Notes: a model not told the origin generated them from the sequence alone. A stretch of DNA of 30,366 bases from an uncultured Phascolarctobacterium sp. (GCA_937901335.1 CALCHC010000100.1:1-30366), one strand, 5' to 3'. Positions 8,549 to 16,880 are shown, counted from the first letter of the stretch. Program-made: numbers and translations.

Positions 8549-11173
8549 ATGAAATACATGACTGGTAATGAAATTCGCGAAAAGTTCCTTAAATTTTTCG
8601 AAGAAAAACAACATTTGATGTTGCCCAGTGCGTCCTTGATTCCTCAAGACGACCCGACCTTGTTGATTATCGGTGCAGGTATGGCACCCTTCAAACCTTT
8701 CTTCACTGGCAAAATGAAACCGCCTTCTCCGCGTATCACCACTTGCCAAAAATGCGTACGTACCGGTGACATTGAAAACGTTGGCCGTACTGCTCGCCAC
8801 CATACCTTCTTTGAAATGCTTGGTGACTTCTCCTTTGGCGATTATTTCAAAAAAGAAATTATCCCCTGGAGCTGGGAATTCCTTACTAAAGTTTGCGAAT
8901 TGCCCGTAGATAAACTCTGGATCACCATCCACACTGAAGACGACGAAGCTTTCGAAATCTGGACTAAAGATGTTGGCGTTGACCCGTCCCGCATCATCCG
9001 TATGGAAGAAAACTTCTGGGAAATCGGTTCCGGCCCCTGCGGTCCTTGCTCCGAAATCCACATTGACCTTGGTGAAGAACGCGGCTGCGGCAAACCTGAT
9101 TGCGCTGTAGGCTGCGACTGTGACCGTTTCCTCGAACTTTGGAACTTGGTATTTACCCAATACAACCAAAATGAAGACGGCACTTACACTCCGCTCAAAA
9201 ACAAAAACATCGATACCGGTGCTGGTTTGGAACGTCTTGCTTCCGTACTCCAAAACAAACCTTCCAACTTTGAAACCGACTTGATGTTCCCGATTATCGA
9301 ATACGCTGCAAAAATCGCAGGTATCGAATACGGTGCTGACGAAAAATCTAAAGTATCCCTTAAAGTTATCGCTGACCACGCACGCAGCATGACCTTCATG
9401 ATTGGCGACGGCATTCTGCCCTCCAACGAAGGTCGTGGCTATGTACTGCGCCGCATCCTGCGCCGTGCAGTTCGTCATGGTCGCTTGATTGGTATCAACC
9501 AAATGTTCCTTGCTGGTGCAGTTGATATCGTAATCGAAATGTTCGGTCATGTTTACACCAACTTGGCTGAAAAACGCGAATACATCCAAAAAGTTATCGA
9601 AATGGAAGAAACCAGCTTCCTCCGTACCTTGAAACAAGGTAGCGAACTTTTGAATGAAGAAATCGCTAAATTGAAAGAAACCAACGGCACTGTTCTTGAT
9701 GGCGCAACTGCTTTCAAACTGAACGACACCTTTGGCTTCCCCTGGGAATTGACTGCTGAAATTCTCGAAGAACATGGCATGACCATGGACAAAGCTGGCT
9801 TTGACGCTGCTCTCGAAGTTCAACGTAAAATGGCTCGTGATGCACGCGACGACAAAGCAGGCCGTCCTGTTATCTATAACACCAACGGTGTAGTAGTAGC
9901 TGACCTTAAAGTTGACGAAGCTGCAACTGCTGGTAAAATCGTACGCTTGTATCCTGCACAAGATGCACAACCCATTGAAACTGCTGGTGACGGCACTGAA
10001 GTTGCTGTTATCTGCGACGTAACTGCTTTCCACGCTGAAGGCGGCGGTCAATTGGGTGACATCGGTACCATTACTGCTCCTACCGGCGTAATCGAAGTAA
10101 CCGTAACCAAAAAATTGCCTGACGGCGCTACCATCATGATTGGTAATGTTGTAGAAGGCGTTGTAAATGTTGGTGAAGAAGTAACCTTCACTGTACAAAA
10201 CGCTCGTAAAAACGACATCGCTCGTAACCACACTGCAACCCACTTGCTCCATGCTGCTTTGAAACAAGTTCTCGGTGGTCATGTAAACCAAGCTGGTTCC
10301 TATGTTGGTCCCGACCGTTTGCGTTTTGACTTCTCTCACTTCTCCCAAGTAACTGAAGCTGAACTGAAAGAAGTAGAAGCAATCGTTAACGAAGAAATCT
10401 TGGCAGCTAAAGAAGTTGCTATTGAAGAACTTCCCATCGAAGAAGCTAAAAAACGTGGTGCAACCGCACTCTTCGGTGAAAAATATGGCGACGTTGTTCG
10501 CGTAGTAACCGTTCCTGAATTCTCCATGGAATTCTGCGGTGGTAGCCATGTATCTAATACTGCTCAAATCGGTATGTTCAAAATCGTTTCCGAAGCATCC
10601 ACCGGTGCTGGCGTTCGCCGTATCGAAGCTGTAACCGGTCACGGTGCAGTTGAACATGTAAATGCAACTGAAACCATGGTTAAAGGCTTGGCTGCAGAAC
10701 TGAAATGCCGTGTAAACGACGTTCCGGCTCGTTTGGAAGCATTGCAAGCTGAATTGAAAGCAATTCAAAAGAAAGCTGACGAATTGGCTGCACAAATCGC
10801 TAAAGCACAAGTTAGCAACGTTGCTGACCAAGTTCGCGATTTGAAAGGCGTTCCTGCTCTCGTACAAAAAGTTGAAGCTGACAGCGTTGACGCTCTCCGT
10901 AACTTGGGTGACCAAATGCGTGATAAAGTTGGCGGCGTTGTAGTATTGGCTGCTGTAATGGACGGTGGCAAAATCTCCATCCTCACCATGGCAACTAAAG
11001 ACGCAATCGCTAAAGGCGCACACGCTGGTAACATTGTAAAAGCTGTTGCTAAAGTTTGTGGCGGTGGCGGCGGTGGTCGTCCGGATATGGCACAAGCTGG
11101 CGGTAAAGATGTTTCTAAAGTTGATGAAGCTCTTGAAGCTGCTTGGGGCATCATCGAGGATATGCTTAAATAA
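8549..11173 (+). CDS. alaS: Alanine--tRNA ligase
   Basis: At 874 residues this is a standard full-length alanyl-tRNA synthetase, which charges tRNA-Ala with alanine in the cytoplasm. The class II catalytic domain holds ARHHTFFEMLGDFSFGDYF (motif 2 region) and GAGLERLASVLQ. The editing domain carries the zinc-binding HTATHLLH (about 558-565) and CGGSH (about 662-666). The C-Ala domain ends with the glycine-rich GGGGGGRPDMAQAGG (about 836-850). The start has an AAGGAG ribosome site 13 nt upstream. No T-box leader fits in the 39-nt gap before it. A long open frame on the opposite strand is a codon-bias shadow. In Firmicutes alaS usually precedes ireB-ruvX, as here. Confidence 0.98.
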   Translation: MKYMTGNEIREKFLKFFEEKQHLMLPSASLIPQDDPTLLIIGAGMAPFKPFFTGKMKPPSPRITTCQKCVRTGDIENVGRTARHHTFFEMLGDFSFGDYFKKEIIPWSWEFLTKVCELPVDKLWITIHTEDDEAFEIWTKDVGVDPSRIIRMEENFWEIGSGPCGPCSEIHIDLGEERGCGKPDCAVGCDCDRFLELWNLVFTQYNQNEDGTYTPLKNKNIDTGAGLERLASVLQNKPSNFETDLMFPIIEYAAKIAGIEYGADEKSKVSLKVIADHARSMTFMIGDGILPSNEGRGYVLRRILRRAVRHGRLIGINQMFLAGAVDIVIEMFGHVYTNLAEKREYIQKVIEMEETSFLRTLKQGSELLNEEIAKLKETNGTVLDGATAFKLNDTFGFPWELTAEILEEHGMTMDKAGFDAALEVQRKMARDARDDKAGRPVIYNTNGVVVADLKVDEAATAGKIVRLYPAQDAQPIETAGDGTEVAVICDVTAFHAEGGGQLGDIGTITAPTGVIEVTVTKKLPDGATIMIGNVVEGVVNVGEEVTFTVQNARKNDIARNHTATHLLHAALKQVLGGHVNQAGSYVGPDRLRFDFSHFSQVTEAELKEVEAIVNEEILAAKEVAIEELPIEEAKKRGATALFGEKYGDVVRVVTVPEFSMEFCGGSHVSNTAQIGMFKIVSEASTGAGVRRIEAVTGHGAVEHVNATETMVKGLAAELKCRVNDVPARLEALQAELKAIQKKADELAAQIAKAQVSNVADQVRDLKGVPALVQKVEADSVDALRNLGDQMRDKVGGVVVLAAVMDGGKISILTMATKDAIAKGAHAGNIVKAVAKVCGGGGGGRPDMAQAGGKDVSKVDEALEAAWGIIEDMLK

Positions 11174-11184
11174 GAATTTATACG

Positions 11185-11215
11185 AAGCGTTCCACATTGT
11201 GGAACGCTTTGTTTT
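11185..11215 (+). terminator. Intrinsic terminator of alaS
   Basis: A hairpin with arms AAGCGTTCCA (11185-11194) and TGGAACGCTT (11200-11209) and a 5-nt loop is followed by TGTTTTA. It begins 12 nt after the alaS stop codon. Confidence 0.75.
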
Positions 11216-11225
11216 ATGTTAAAAT
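11197..11225 (+). promoter_or_regulatory. Promoter of the ireB-ruvX operon
   Basis: TTGTGG (11197-11202), a 17-nt spacer and TAAAAT (11220-11225) with an extended TG at 11217-11218. The -35 lies in the loop and 3' arm of the alaS terminator hairpin. Confidence 0.5.
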
Positions 11226-11257
11226 CATAGTATTAAGAGATAGGGAGGTATAACATT

Positions 11258-11518
11258 ATGACTGAAATCTCTCAAGAAACTATGATGTTTAAACGCGAAC
11301 CTGATAAACGTGAGGTTGCAGATACTATAAAAGAAGTTTATACTGCGCTTGAAGAAAAGGGCTATAACCCTGTGGAACAATTGGCAGGTTATTTGCTGAG
11401 TGGTGACCCTACTTACATTACCAGCTACAAAAATGCACGTAACACTTTGCGTCGTCATGAACGTTATGAATTGATTGAAGAGCTTGTAAAAAGCTACATC
11501 AAGACTTTGAACAAATAA
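11258..11518 (+). CDS. ireB: IreB family regulatory phosphoprotein (UPF0297/DUF965)
   Basis: The 86-residue protein matches the YrzL/IreB family over its whole length, with the conserved EVYTALEEKGYNPVEQLAGY and GDPTYITSYKNARNTLR stretches. In Enterococcus faecalis IreB is a substrate of the Ser/Thr kinase IreK and lowers cephalosporin resistance. The N-terminus here has several Thr and Ser residues (MTEISQETM), where phosphorylation would be expected. A GGGAGGT ribosome site precedes the ATG. The order alaS-ireB-ruvX-DUF1292-mltG is the classic Firmicute arrangement. Confidence 0.93.
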   Translation: MTEISQETMMFKREPDKREVADTIKEVYTALEEKGYNPVEQLAGYLLSGDPTYITSYKNARNTLRRHERYELIEELVKSYIKTLNK

Positions 11519-11534
11519 GGAGAACATAAAAGAT

Positions 11535-11954
11535 ATGCGAGCAATGTCCCTTGACGTGGGCACTAAAACCATCGGCATCGCAACTAGCGATTTGCTGTGG
11601 ATGATTGCCAATGGGGTAGAAACCATTAGACGTACCAGTGTGGAACGTGACTTCGCCCGTATTGGCGAGCTTATTAAAGAACACGAGGTTAGCACTCTTG
11701 TAGTTGGCTATCCTAAAAATATGAATGGTAGCATTGGCGAGCGTGCACAAATCTGTGAAGCTTTTGCTGAAGAACTGCGTACTCGTTTTCCCAATTGCAA
11801 GGTTGTACTGTGGGATGAACGCCTTTCCACCGTTGCTGCTGAAAAGGTTTTAGTTGACGCTGATATGCGTCGTAACAAACGTAAGAAAATTATTGATATG
11901 ATGGCTGCTGTAGTTATTCTCCAAAACTACTTGGACAGCAAGCCTGCACACTGA
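11535..11954 (+). CDS. ruvX: Putative pre-16S rRNA nuclease / Holliday junction resolvase YqgF
   Basis: A 139-residue RNase H-fold protein of the YqgF/RuvX family. The acidic active-site signatures are visible: LDVGTKTIGIA at the N-terminus (D7), VVGYPKNMNGSIGE in the middle, WDERLSTVAAEKVL and the C-terminal KKIIDMMAAVVILQNYLD. In E. coli YqgF trims the 5' end of 16S rRNA; earlier work named it a Holliday junction resolvase. It follows ireB by 16 nt with an AAGGAGA ribosome site and is in the same operon. Confidence 0.94.
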   Translation: MRAMSLDVGTKTIGIATSDLLWMIANGVETIRRTSVERDFARIGELIKEHEVSTLVVGYPKNMNGSIGERAQICEAFAEELRTRFPNCKVVLWDERLSTVAAEKVLVDADMRRNKRKKIIDMMAAVVILQNYLDSKPAH

Positions 11955-11981
11955 TAATCACCCCTTGCAACTGTTAAAAAA

Positions 11982-12010
11982 TTGACAGAAGCAGGCAGGT
12001 ATTATAGAAT
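11982..12010 (+). promoter_or_regulatory. Sigma-A promoter of the DUF1292 gene
   Basis: A perfect TTGACA (11982-11987), a 17-nt spacer and TAGAAT (12005-12010), 32 nt upstream of the ATG at 12042. This is the best consensus promoter in the window and rules out the upstream TTG (which is inside the -35 box) as a start codon. Confidence 0.8.
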
Positions 12011-12041
12011 AAACCTATACTTTAAGAAAGAGGTGCCCGTA

Positions 12042-12386
12042 ATGGAAAAAGATATTAAAAACGCTGAATTTGACGCTATGACTGAAGAAGAAATTCAAGA
12101 TAGCATCGTAGTTTTGACCGACGACGAAGGTAACGAAAGCTACTTCATCGAAGAAATGGTATTGCCCGTAGGCGATAAACAATTTGCAATTTTGGTTGGC
12201 ATCAACGAAGATTGCTGCGAAGACGAAGAATGCCATTGCCACGACCACGAAGATGAAGACGAAAATGTAATCATCGCTCGTATCGAATTCAACGAAGAAG
12301 GCGAACCTGAATACGTTGCTCCCACTGATGAAGAATTCGAAGCAGTAAAAGTTGCTTACGAAAAATTCTGGGAAGAAGAAGAGTAA
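12042..12386 (+). CDS. DUF1292 domain-containing protein (YrzB family)
   Basis: A 114-residue, strongly acidic protein of the DUF1292 family. The conserved start (IVVLTDDEGNESYFIEEMV), the QFAILVGI strand and the C-terminal PEYVAPTDEEFEAVKVAYE are clear. Function is unknown. An insertion in the middle (about residues 60-75) is rich in Cys and His (CCEDEECHCHDHEDEDE) and looks able to bind a metal; many family members have only acidic residues here. The ATG at 12042 has an AAGAGGTG site upstream and follows a consensus promoter. Expression should be independent of ireB-ruvX. Confidence 0.88.
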   Translation: MEKDIKNAEFDAMTEEEIQDSIVVLTDDEGNESYFIEEMVLPVGDKQFAILVGINEDCCEDEECHCHDHEDEDENVIIARIEFNEEGEPEYVAPTDEEFEAVKVAYEKFWEEEE

Positions 12387-12391
12387 AATAT

Positions 12392-12418
12392 TGCCGGACG
12401 TTTTGTCCGGCATTTTTT
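12392..12418 (+). terminator. Intrinsic terminator of the DUF1292 gene
   Basis: A perfect 8-bp stem (12392-12399, TGCCGGAC, with 12405-12412), a 5-nt loop and a run of seven T residues, 5 nt after the stop codon. Confidence 0.9.
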
Positions 12419-12431
12419 TAGTACATATAAA
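12403..12431 (+). promoter_or_regulatory. Promoter of the candidate 6S RNA
   Basis: TTGTCC (12403-12408), a 17-nt spacer and TATAAA (12426-12431). The predicted start at about 12438 lies just before the first base of the long hairpin (12444). The -35 overlaps the DUF1292 terminator stem. Confidence 0.5.
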
Positions 12432-12437
12432 CTTTGA

Positions 12438-12636
12438 TCATATGTAAATTTAATGTTTCTAGCAACAGGAAAATGCTAACGCACCTTCTAGTTGAAAATA
12501 TCGCTGTCCACATATGCGCTTCTAAGATTATTCAATAACTTAGAAAGTACAGCTTAGGATGTGTCCAGTGCGATATTTTCTTTTATCGTCGCTACATTTT
12601 CCAATCGTTGCTGAGAAACATATAAATTTACTTTTT
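12438..12636 (+). ncRNA. Candidate 6S RNA (long rod-like hairpin with central bubble)
   Basis: The intergenic region folds into one imperfect hairpin spanning 12444-12631. The closing stem pairs 12444-12452 with 12623-12631, 12453-12460 with 12614-12621, 12461-12466 with 12607-12612 and 12468-12475 with 12595-12602, interrupted only by small bulges. A central bubble follows (12476-12493 opposite 12581-12594). The upper stem starts with a perfect 11-bp helix (GAAAATATCGC, 12494-12504, with 12570-12580), then 12509-12513 with 12559-12563, and an apical stem TTCTAAG/CTTAGAA (12520-12526 with 12539-12545). A plausible promoter lies upstream and five T residues at the end. Closing stem, central bubble and apical stem in about 190 nt is the 6S RNA (SsrS) plan, which traps sigma-A RNA polymerase. 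A MITE-like element or an mltG leader are the alternatives. Confidence 0.6.
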
Positions 12637-12645
12637 GAGGTATAG

Positions 12646-13662
12646 ATGAATATTAGGAAGCTGATTTATATTGTATTCGCAATTGCCTGCATAGGTGTTG
12701 CGTCCGGTTTATTTTTACTAAACCAGTGGGGGGATAATAGCGATTTCGCTAAGAAGGGTGCGCAGATTGTTCACGTGAAGGTGGGGATGACTACCGCAGA
12801 TATTGCGGATATGCTTCACGAAAAGCAACTTATTAAGAACCCTAAAGCCTTTAAGTTTGAAGCTCGCTTTAAAGGTTTGGCTACCAAACTTCAAGCAGGT
12901 ATGTACAAGATTGAAGGCGGTATGAGCAATGGTGCCATTGTTAACGAATTTGCTAATGGTCGCATTGAACTCATCGACTTCATTGTTCCCGAAGGCTTTA
13001 ACGTAGTTAAAACTGGTCGTAAGCTGGAAAGCTTAGGCTTGGGCAAGGCTGAAAAGTTCATTGAGCTTGCTAAGAACTACGCTCCTTACGATTATATGAA
13101 GACTGATAACCCTCACGTTATCTTTAAATCTGAAGGCTTCTTGTACCCGGCAACCTACAAAGTGCCCTATGGTGCAAGTGAAGAAGAATATTTGCATATC
13201 TTTGTTAGACATTTTAACGAAGTTATGGAAAAGCACGGTGTTCTTGATACTGTGAAGAAACGTGATTTGAATATGCGTGATGTAGTAAATATGGCTGCTA
13301 TGGTTGAGATGGAAGCAGTTTACGCAGAAGAACAACCTCGTATTGCAGGTGTGTTCCTGAAACGTGTGGAAATTGGCATGCCCATTCAGTCTGATACTAC
13401 CATTCAATATATTTTAGGTGCTCAAAAGGAAACCATCACTTTCAAAGATACTGAAATTGATAATCCTTATAACACCTACCAAAACTTCGGCTTGCCTCCC
13501 GGACCTATTGGCAGTCCTAGCTTGAGCGCGATTCAGGCTGTACTGGAACCGGAGCAAACTGATTATTTGTACTTTGTTGCACAAAACGATGGTCACCACC
13601 GCTTTAGCAGAACCTATGCTGAACATTTGCGTGCCATTGATGAGATTTATTACGGGAGATAA
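12646..13662 (+). CDS. mltG: Endolytic transglycosylase MltG (YceG-like)
   Basis: The 338-residue protein has an N-terminal membrane helix (about 5-26), then a LysM-like domain (VHVKVGMTTADIADMLHEKQLI) and the YceG catalytic domain with NMAAMVEMEAVYAEEQPRIAGVFLKR, QSDTTIQYILG and PYNTYQNFGLPPGPIGSPS. MltG cuts nascent peptidoglycan strands at the outer face of the inner membrane and is thought to set glycan length. The catalytic glutamate is in the VEMEA segment; the usual motif is (V/I)EKE, so Lys has become Met. A GAGG ribosome site lies 6 nt upstream, just beyond the end of the 6S-like hairpin. The U32 gene follows after 2 nt. Confidence 0.94.
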   Translation: MNIRKLIYIVFAIACIGVASGLFLLNQWGDNSDFAKKGAQIVHVKVGMTTADIADMLHEKQLIKNPKAFKFEARFKGLATKLQAGMYKIEGGMSNGAIVNEFANGRIELIDFIVPEGFNVVKTGRKLESLGLGKAEKFIELAKNYAPYDYMKTDNPHVIFKSEGFLYPATYKVPYGASEEEYLHIFVRHFNEVMEKHGVLDTVKKRDLNMRDVVNMAAMVEMEAVYAEEQPRIAGVFLKRVEIGMPIQSDTTIQYILGAQKETITFKDTEIDNPYNTYQNFGLPPGPIGSPSLSAIQAVLEPEQTDYLYFVAQNDGHHRFSRTYAEHLRAIDEIYYGR

Positions 13663-13664
13663 AA

Positions 13665-14897
13665 ATGAGTAGAGTTTTAGTAAAACCTGAGCTGCTTGCC
13701 CCTGCAGGTAATATGGAAAAAGGCAAGATGGCTCTTTTGTACGGTGCAGACGCTATCTATTTAGGTGGCAAAGCTTTTAGCTTGCGTGCCTTTTCCGGTA
13801 ACTTTTCTATGGAAGAAATTGAAGAGATTACTGCTTTTGCTCACAACTTGGGCAAAAAAGTTTATGTTACCGTCAATATTTTTGCTCATAACGAAGATGT
13901 AGATAAATTAGACGAGTATTTGCTTGGTTTGGAAAAAGCGGGCGTAGATGCGCTCCTCATTTCTGACCTTGGTGTGTGGAGCGTAGCAAAACGCGTTGTT
14001 CCCAAGATGCCCTTGCACGTAAGCACCCAAGCAAATACTACCAACTTTGAAACTGTAAAAGCTTGGGAAGCACTTGGTGCAGAACGTGTTGTTTTGGCAC
14101 GCGAGCTTTCCCTCACAGAAATTGCTGAAATTGGCGCTAAGACCACCGTTGAATTGGAAACCTTCGTACATGGTGCAATGTGCATTTCTTATTCCGGTCG
14201 TTGCCTTTTGAGTGCGTTCCTTACCGGTCGTGATGGTAACCGTGGTGCTTGTGCGCAAGCTTGCCGTTGGGATTACACCATTCTGGAAAAAAATCGTCCC
14301 GGTGAGCAATTTGACATCCAAGAAGATCAACGTGGCACTTACATTATGAACAGCAAGGACTTGTGCCTCATTGACTACTTGCCGGAACTTATCCGTGCGG
14401 GCGTATGCAGCTTGAAGATTGAAGGCAGAATGAAGAGCGTGCACTATGTTGCTACTGTTGTAAGCACTTACCGCAAGGCTATTGATTCCTGCTTTGCTAA
14501 TATTGAAAATTACAAAGTTCGTAAGGCTTGGCGTGAAGAACTGGAAAAAGTTTCTCACCGTCCGTACACCACTGGTTTTGCCCTTGGTAAGCCTGACGAA
14601 AATTCCCAAGTTTATACTACTTCCAGCTACGAACAAACTCATGACTTCGTGGGTATCGTAACCGGTTATGATGTAGAAAATAAACGTGCTCTCTTTGAAC
14701 AACGCAACAATGTAAAAGAGGGTGAAGTATTAGAACTTTTAATGCCTGATGGAAAATTACTGGAAGTAACTTTAGCTGATATGCGTAATGCTGATGGCGA
14801 ACATATTGACTGCGCACCTCACGCGCAAATGAAGTTTTCCATTGCCTGTGAGCAAGAACTTTTAGCTTGCTCTTTGCTCAGGAGGAAGGTTAAATGA
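13665..14897 (+). CDS. Peptidase U32 family protein (TrhP/YrrN-YrrO-like)
   Basis: A 410-residue U32 protein. The N-terminal barrel has LLAPAGNMEKGKMALLYGADAIYLGG (cited from residue 10) and the signature ETFVHGAMCISYSGRCLLS; the cysteine-containing GNRGACAQACRW and SKDLCLIDYLPELI follow. Members assist hydroxylation of uridine 34 in tRNAs (TrhP) or of 23S rRNA (RlhA) and are probably not peptidases. The position after mltG matches the Bacillus yrrL-yrrM-yrrN-yrrO region. Here only one U32 gene is present, and it overlaps the DUF4911 gene by 4 nt. Confidence 0.92.
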   Translation: MSRVLVKPELLAPAGNMEKGKMALLYGADAIYLGGKAFSLRAFSGNFSMEEIEEITAFAHNLGKKVYVTVNIFAHNEDVDKLDEYLLGLEKAGVDALLISDLGVWSVAKRVVPKMPLHVSTQANTTNFETVKAWEALGAERVVLARELSLTEIAEIGAKTTVELETFVHGAMCISYSGRCLLSAFLTGRDGNRGACAQACRWDYTILEKNRPGEQFDIQEDQRGTYIMNSKDLCLIDYLPELIRAGVCSLKIEGRMKSVHYVATVVSTYRKAIDSCFANIENYKVRKAWREELEKVSHRPYTTGFALGKPDENSQVYTTSSYEQTHDFVGIVTGYDVENKRALFEQRNNVKEGEVLELLMPDGKLLEVTLADMRNADGEHIDCAPHAQMKFSIACEQELLACSLLRRKVK

Positions 14898-15130
14898 GCG
14901 ATTACGACCGAAGTATGATTTATGCCCAAGTTGAACCTGAACGTATTGCTGACGTCAACTGGATTATGGAAGGCTATGAACATCTTGCTTTAGTTGGCAC
15001 TATTGACGGTAAAGCAGGCATTGTTAAGTTTTATGCTACTCCTGATACCTTCGATGATGTGATTGATATCTTGGAGAATATGCCTTTCAAAGTGGATATT
15101 TTGGAAGACTTTTGCGAAGAATTAATGTAA
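14894..15130 (+). CDS. DUF4911 domain-containing protein
   Basis: A 78-residue acidic protein whose ATG overlaps the U32 stop (ATGA), with GGAGGA upstream. The pattern IADVNWIMEGYEHLALVGTI followed by KFYATPDTFDDVIDILENM fits the DUF4911 family, which is often found next to U32 genes in Firmicutes. The function is not known; the coupling suggests a role tied to the U32 protein. Confidence 0.8.
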   Translation: MSDYDRSMIYAQVEPERIADVNWIMEGYEHLALVGTIDGKAGIVKFYATPDTFDDVIDILENMPFKVDILEDFCEELM

Positions 15131-15146
15131 GACTTGTGGCAAATTC

Positions 15147-15175
15147 TTGAAAGATTGACACAAGAGTGGTAAAAT
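15147..15175 (+). promoter_or_regulatory. Promoter of the M24 aminopeptidase gene
   Basis: TTGAAA (15147-15152), a 17-nt spacer and TAAAAT (15170-15175), with an extended TG at 15167-15168. A TTGACA at 15155 is nearby but wrongly spaced for this -10. Confidence 0.55.
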
Positions 15176-15217
15176 ACTAGGGTGGACTATGTCTAATTTG
15201 GTTAAGGTGGTGAAGTA

Positions 15218-16276
15218 ATGACACGTTTGAACAGAGTTCTTGAAGTTATGGCAAAAGAACAGGTGGATTGTGTCATTATCAAGGATGAAACTACTATCCG
15301 TTATGTAACCGGTTTTAGTGGTGATTCCAGCTTGTTTTACCTTGACCGTTACAAAGGTATTTTGATTACCGATGGTCGCTACACCGAGCAAGCCAAGCAT
15401 GAAATGAAAATGTTTCAAGTGTTGGAATACACTGGTAGCATTTGGGCTTGTGCTGCTGAACTGGCAAAGGATGCTAATGTAGTTGGCTTCGACGGAGCTT
15501 GCTTCACCTACGCAGATTATGTGGGATTAAAGGAACTCTTAGGTGAAAGCACTTACATGCAAAGCGTTGACTTTAGTGGTATCCGTCAAATCAAGGACAA
15601 CAAAGAACTTGAGATGATGGTGCACGCTGCTCGCATTGCAGATGAAGCATTCTTTAAAATTCTTGATGACATTAAACCCGGTCGCACCGAGCGTTCTTTA
15701 GCAGGACGTTTGGAATATTATATGCGTGCCTTGGGTAGTGAAAAGGTTTCCTTTGATACCATCGTTGCTTCCGGTGTGCGTAGTGCACTGCCTCACGGTA
15801 TGGCAAGCGACAAGGTAATCGAAGTAGGGGACTTTATCACTTTTGACTTTGGCGCTGTGTATAAGGGTTATCATTCCGATATGACCAGAACCGTTGTACT
15901 TGGTATGGCGATGGATTGGCATAAGGAAATTTACTCTGTAGTACAAGAAGCTCAGTACAAAGGAATGAAAGCTGCTCGTACTGGAATGACCGGACGTGAG
16001 CTGGATGCCATTGTGCGAGATAGTATTGCTGCCTGTGGCTATGGCGATTATTTTGTTCATGGCCTTGGTCACGGTGTGGGCCTGGAAATTCACGAACTGC
16101 CCAACATCAACAAACGTGGCAATGCTAAATTAGAAACTGGTATGATTTTTACCATTGAACCTGGTATATACATTCCCGGCAAAGGCGGGGTTCGTATAGA
16201 AGATACTGTTGTTTTGACAGAAGATGGAGCTAAGGCTTTGAACGGTGTCAAAAAACAGCTCATTGAAATTGTTTAA
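15218..16276 (+). CDS. Xaa-Pro aminopeptidase, M24 family
   Basis: A 352-residue metallopeptidase of the aminopeptidase P/prolidase family (YqhT-like), which removes the first residue from peptides with proline second. The N-terminal creatinase-like domain covers about 1-125. All five metal ligands of the pita-bread fold are present: D210 (FDFGA), D221 (HSDMTRT), H285 (GLGHGVGLEIHE), E314 (TIEPGIY) and E328 (GVRIEDTV). It has its own promoter and is followed after 33 nt by efp, the usual Firmicute order. Confidence 0.95.
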   Translation: MTRLNRVLEVMAKEQVDCVIIKDETTIRYVTGFSGDSSLFYLDRYKGILITDGRYTEQAKHEMKMFQVLEYTGSIWACAAELAKDANVVGFDGACFTYADYVGLKELLGESTYMQSVDFSGIRQIKDNKELEMMVHAARIADEAFFKILDDIKPGRTERSLAGRLEYYMRALGSEKVSFDTIVASGVRSALPHGMASDKVIEVGDFITFDFGAVYKGYHSDMTRTVVLGMAMDWHKEIYSVVQEAQYKGMKAARTGMTGRELDAIVRDSIAACGYGDYFVHGLGHGVGLEIHELPNINKRGNAKLETGMIFTIEPGIYIPGKGGVRIEDTVVLTEDGAKALNGVKKQLIEIV

Positions 16277-16309
16277 TATTAAAACACAAATATTAGGAGG
16301 GCTAGATTT

Positions 16310-16867
16310 ATGATTTCTACCAACGAATTCAAAACTAACGTAACTGTTACCATCGACAACGATCCTTGGCAAGTAGTTGAATTCCAACACGTAAAACCCG
16401 GTAAAGGCGCTGCATTCGTACGTGCAAAAATGCGTAATATGTCCACTGGTGCTGTAGTTGAACGTACCTTCAACGCTGGCGAACGTTTGCCGAAAGCTCG
16501 TATTGAACGCCGCACCATGCAATACCTCTATGAATCCGACGGCATGTTTGTATTCATGGATAACGAAACCTATGAACAAACCGAATTGAGCAAAGAAACT
16601 TTGGGTTCCGCTCTTAACTTCCTCCAAGAAAACATGGACGTTAAAATTATGAGCTATGAAAACCGCGTTTTGGGCGTTGACCTCCCGAACACCGTTAACC
16701 TGACCGTTGTTGAAACCGAACCCGGCATCAAAGGCGATACCGCTACCGGCGGCAGCAAAAACGCTACCATGAACACTGGTTATGTTGTTAAAGTTCCTCT
16801 GTTCATCAACGAAGGCGACGTTCTCGCTATTGATACTCGTACTGGCGACTACATCTCCCGCGCTTAA
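16310..16867 (+). CDS. efp: Translation elongation factor P
   Basis: A full-length 185-residue EF-P, which helps ribosomes stalled at polyproline stretches form peptide bonds. The loop that carries the modified lysine is HVKPGKGAAFVRAK, with K32 at the tip, as in Bacillus subtilis where it carries 5-aminopentanol. The C-terminal signature VPLFINEGDVLAIDTRTGDYISR is intact. A strong AGGAGG site precedes the ATG. No epmA, epmB or earP modification genes are in the window. The highly biased codon use fits strong expression. It shares the transcript of the M24 peptidase or has an unseen promoter. Confidence 0.97.
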   Translation: MISTNEFKTNVTVTIDNDPWQVVEFQHVKPGKGAAFVRAKMRNMSTGAVVERTFNAGERLPKARIERRTMQYLYESDGMFVFMDNETYEQTELSKETLGSALNFLQENMDVKIMSYENRVLGVDLPNTVNLTVVETEPGIKGDTATGGSKNATMNTGYVVKVPLFINEGDVLAIDTRTGDYISRA

Positions 16868-16880
16868 TTTTAAAATGTTT

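Noticed and set aside
8543..11197. An open frame of 884 codons on the strand opposite alaS
   Set aside because: It has no ribosome site and its product is a Phe/Ser/Val-rich low-complexity protein. It exists because alaS codon bias avoids the codons that read as stops on the other strand.
12421..12645. A riboswitch in the mltG leader
   Set aside because: No known aptamer signature was recognised; the near full-length self-pairing with promoter and T-run fits a 6S-type RNA better, though an mltG leader remains possible.
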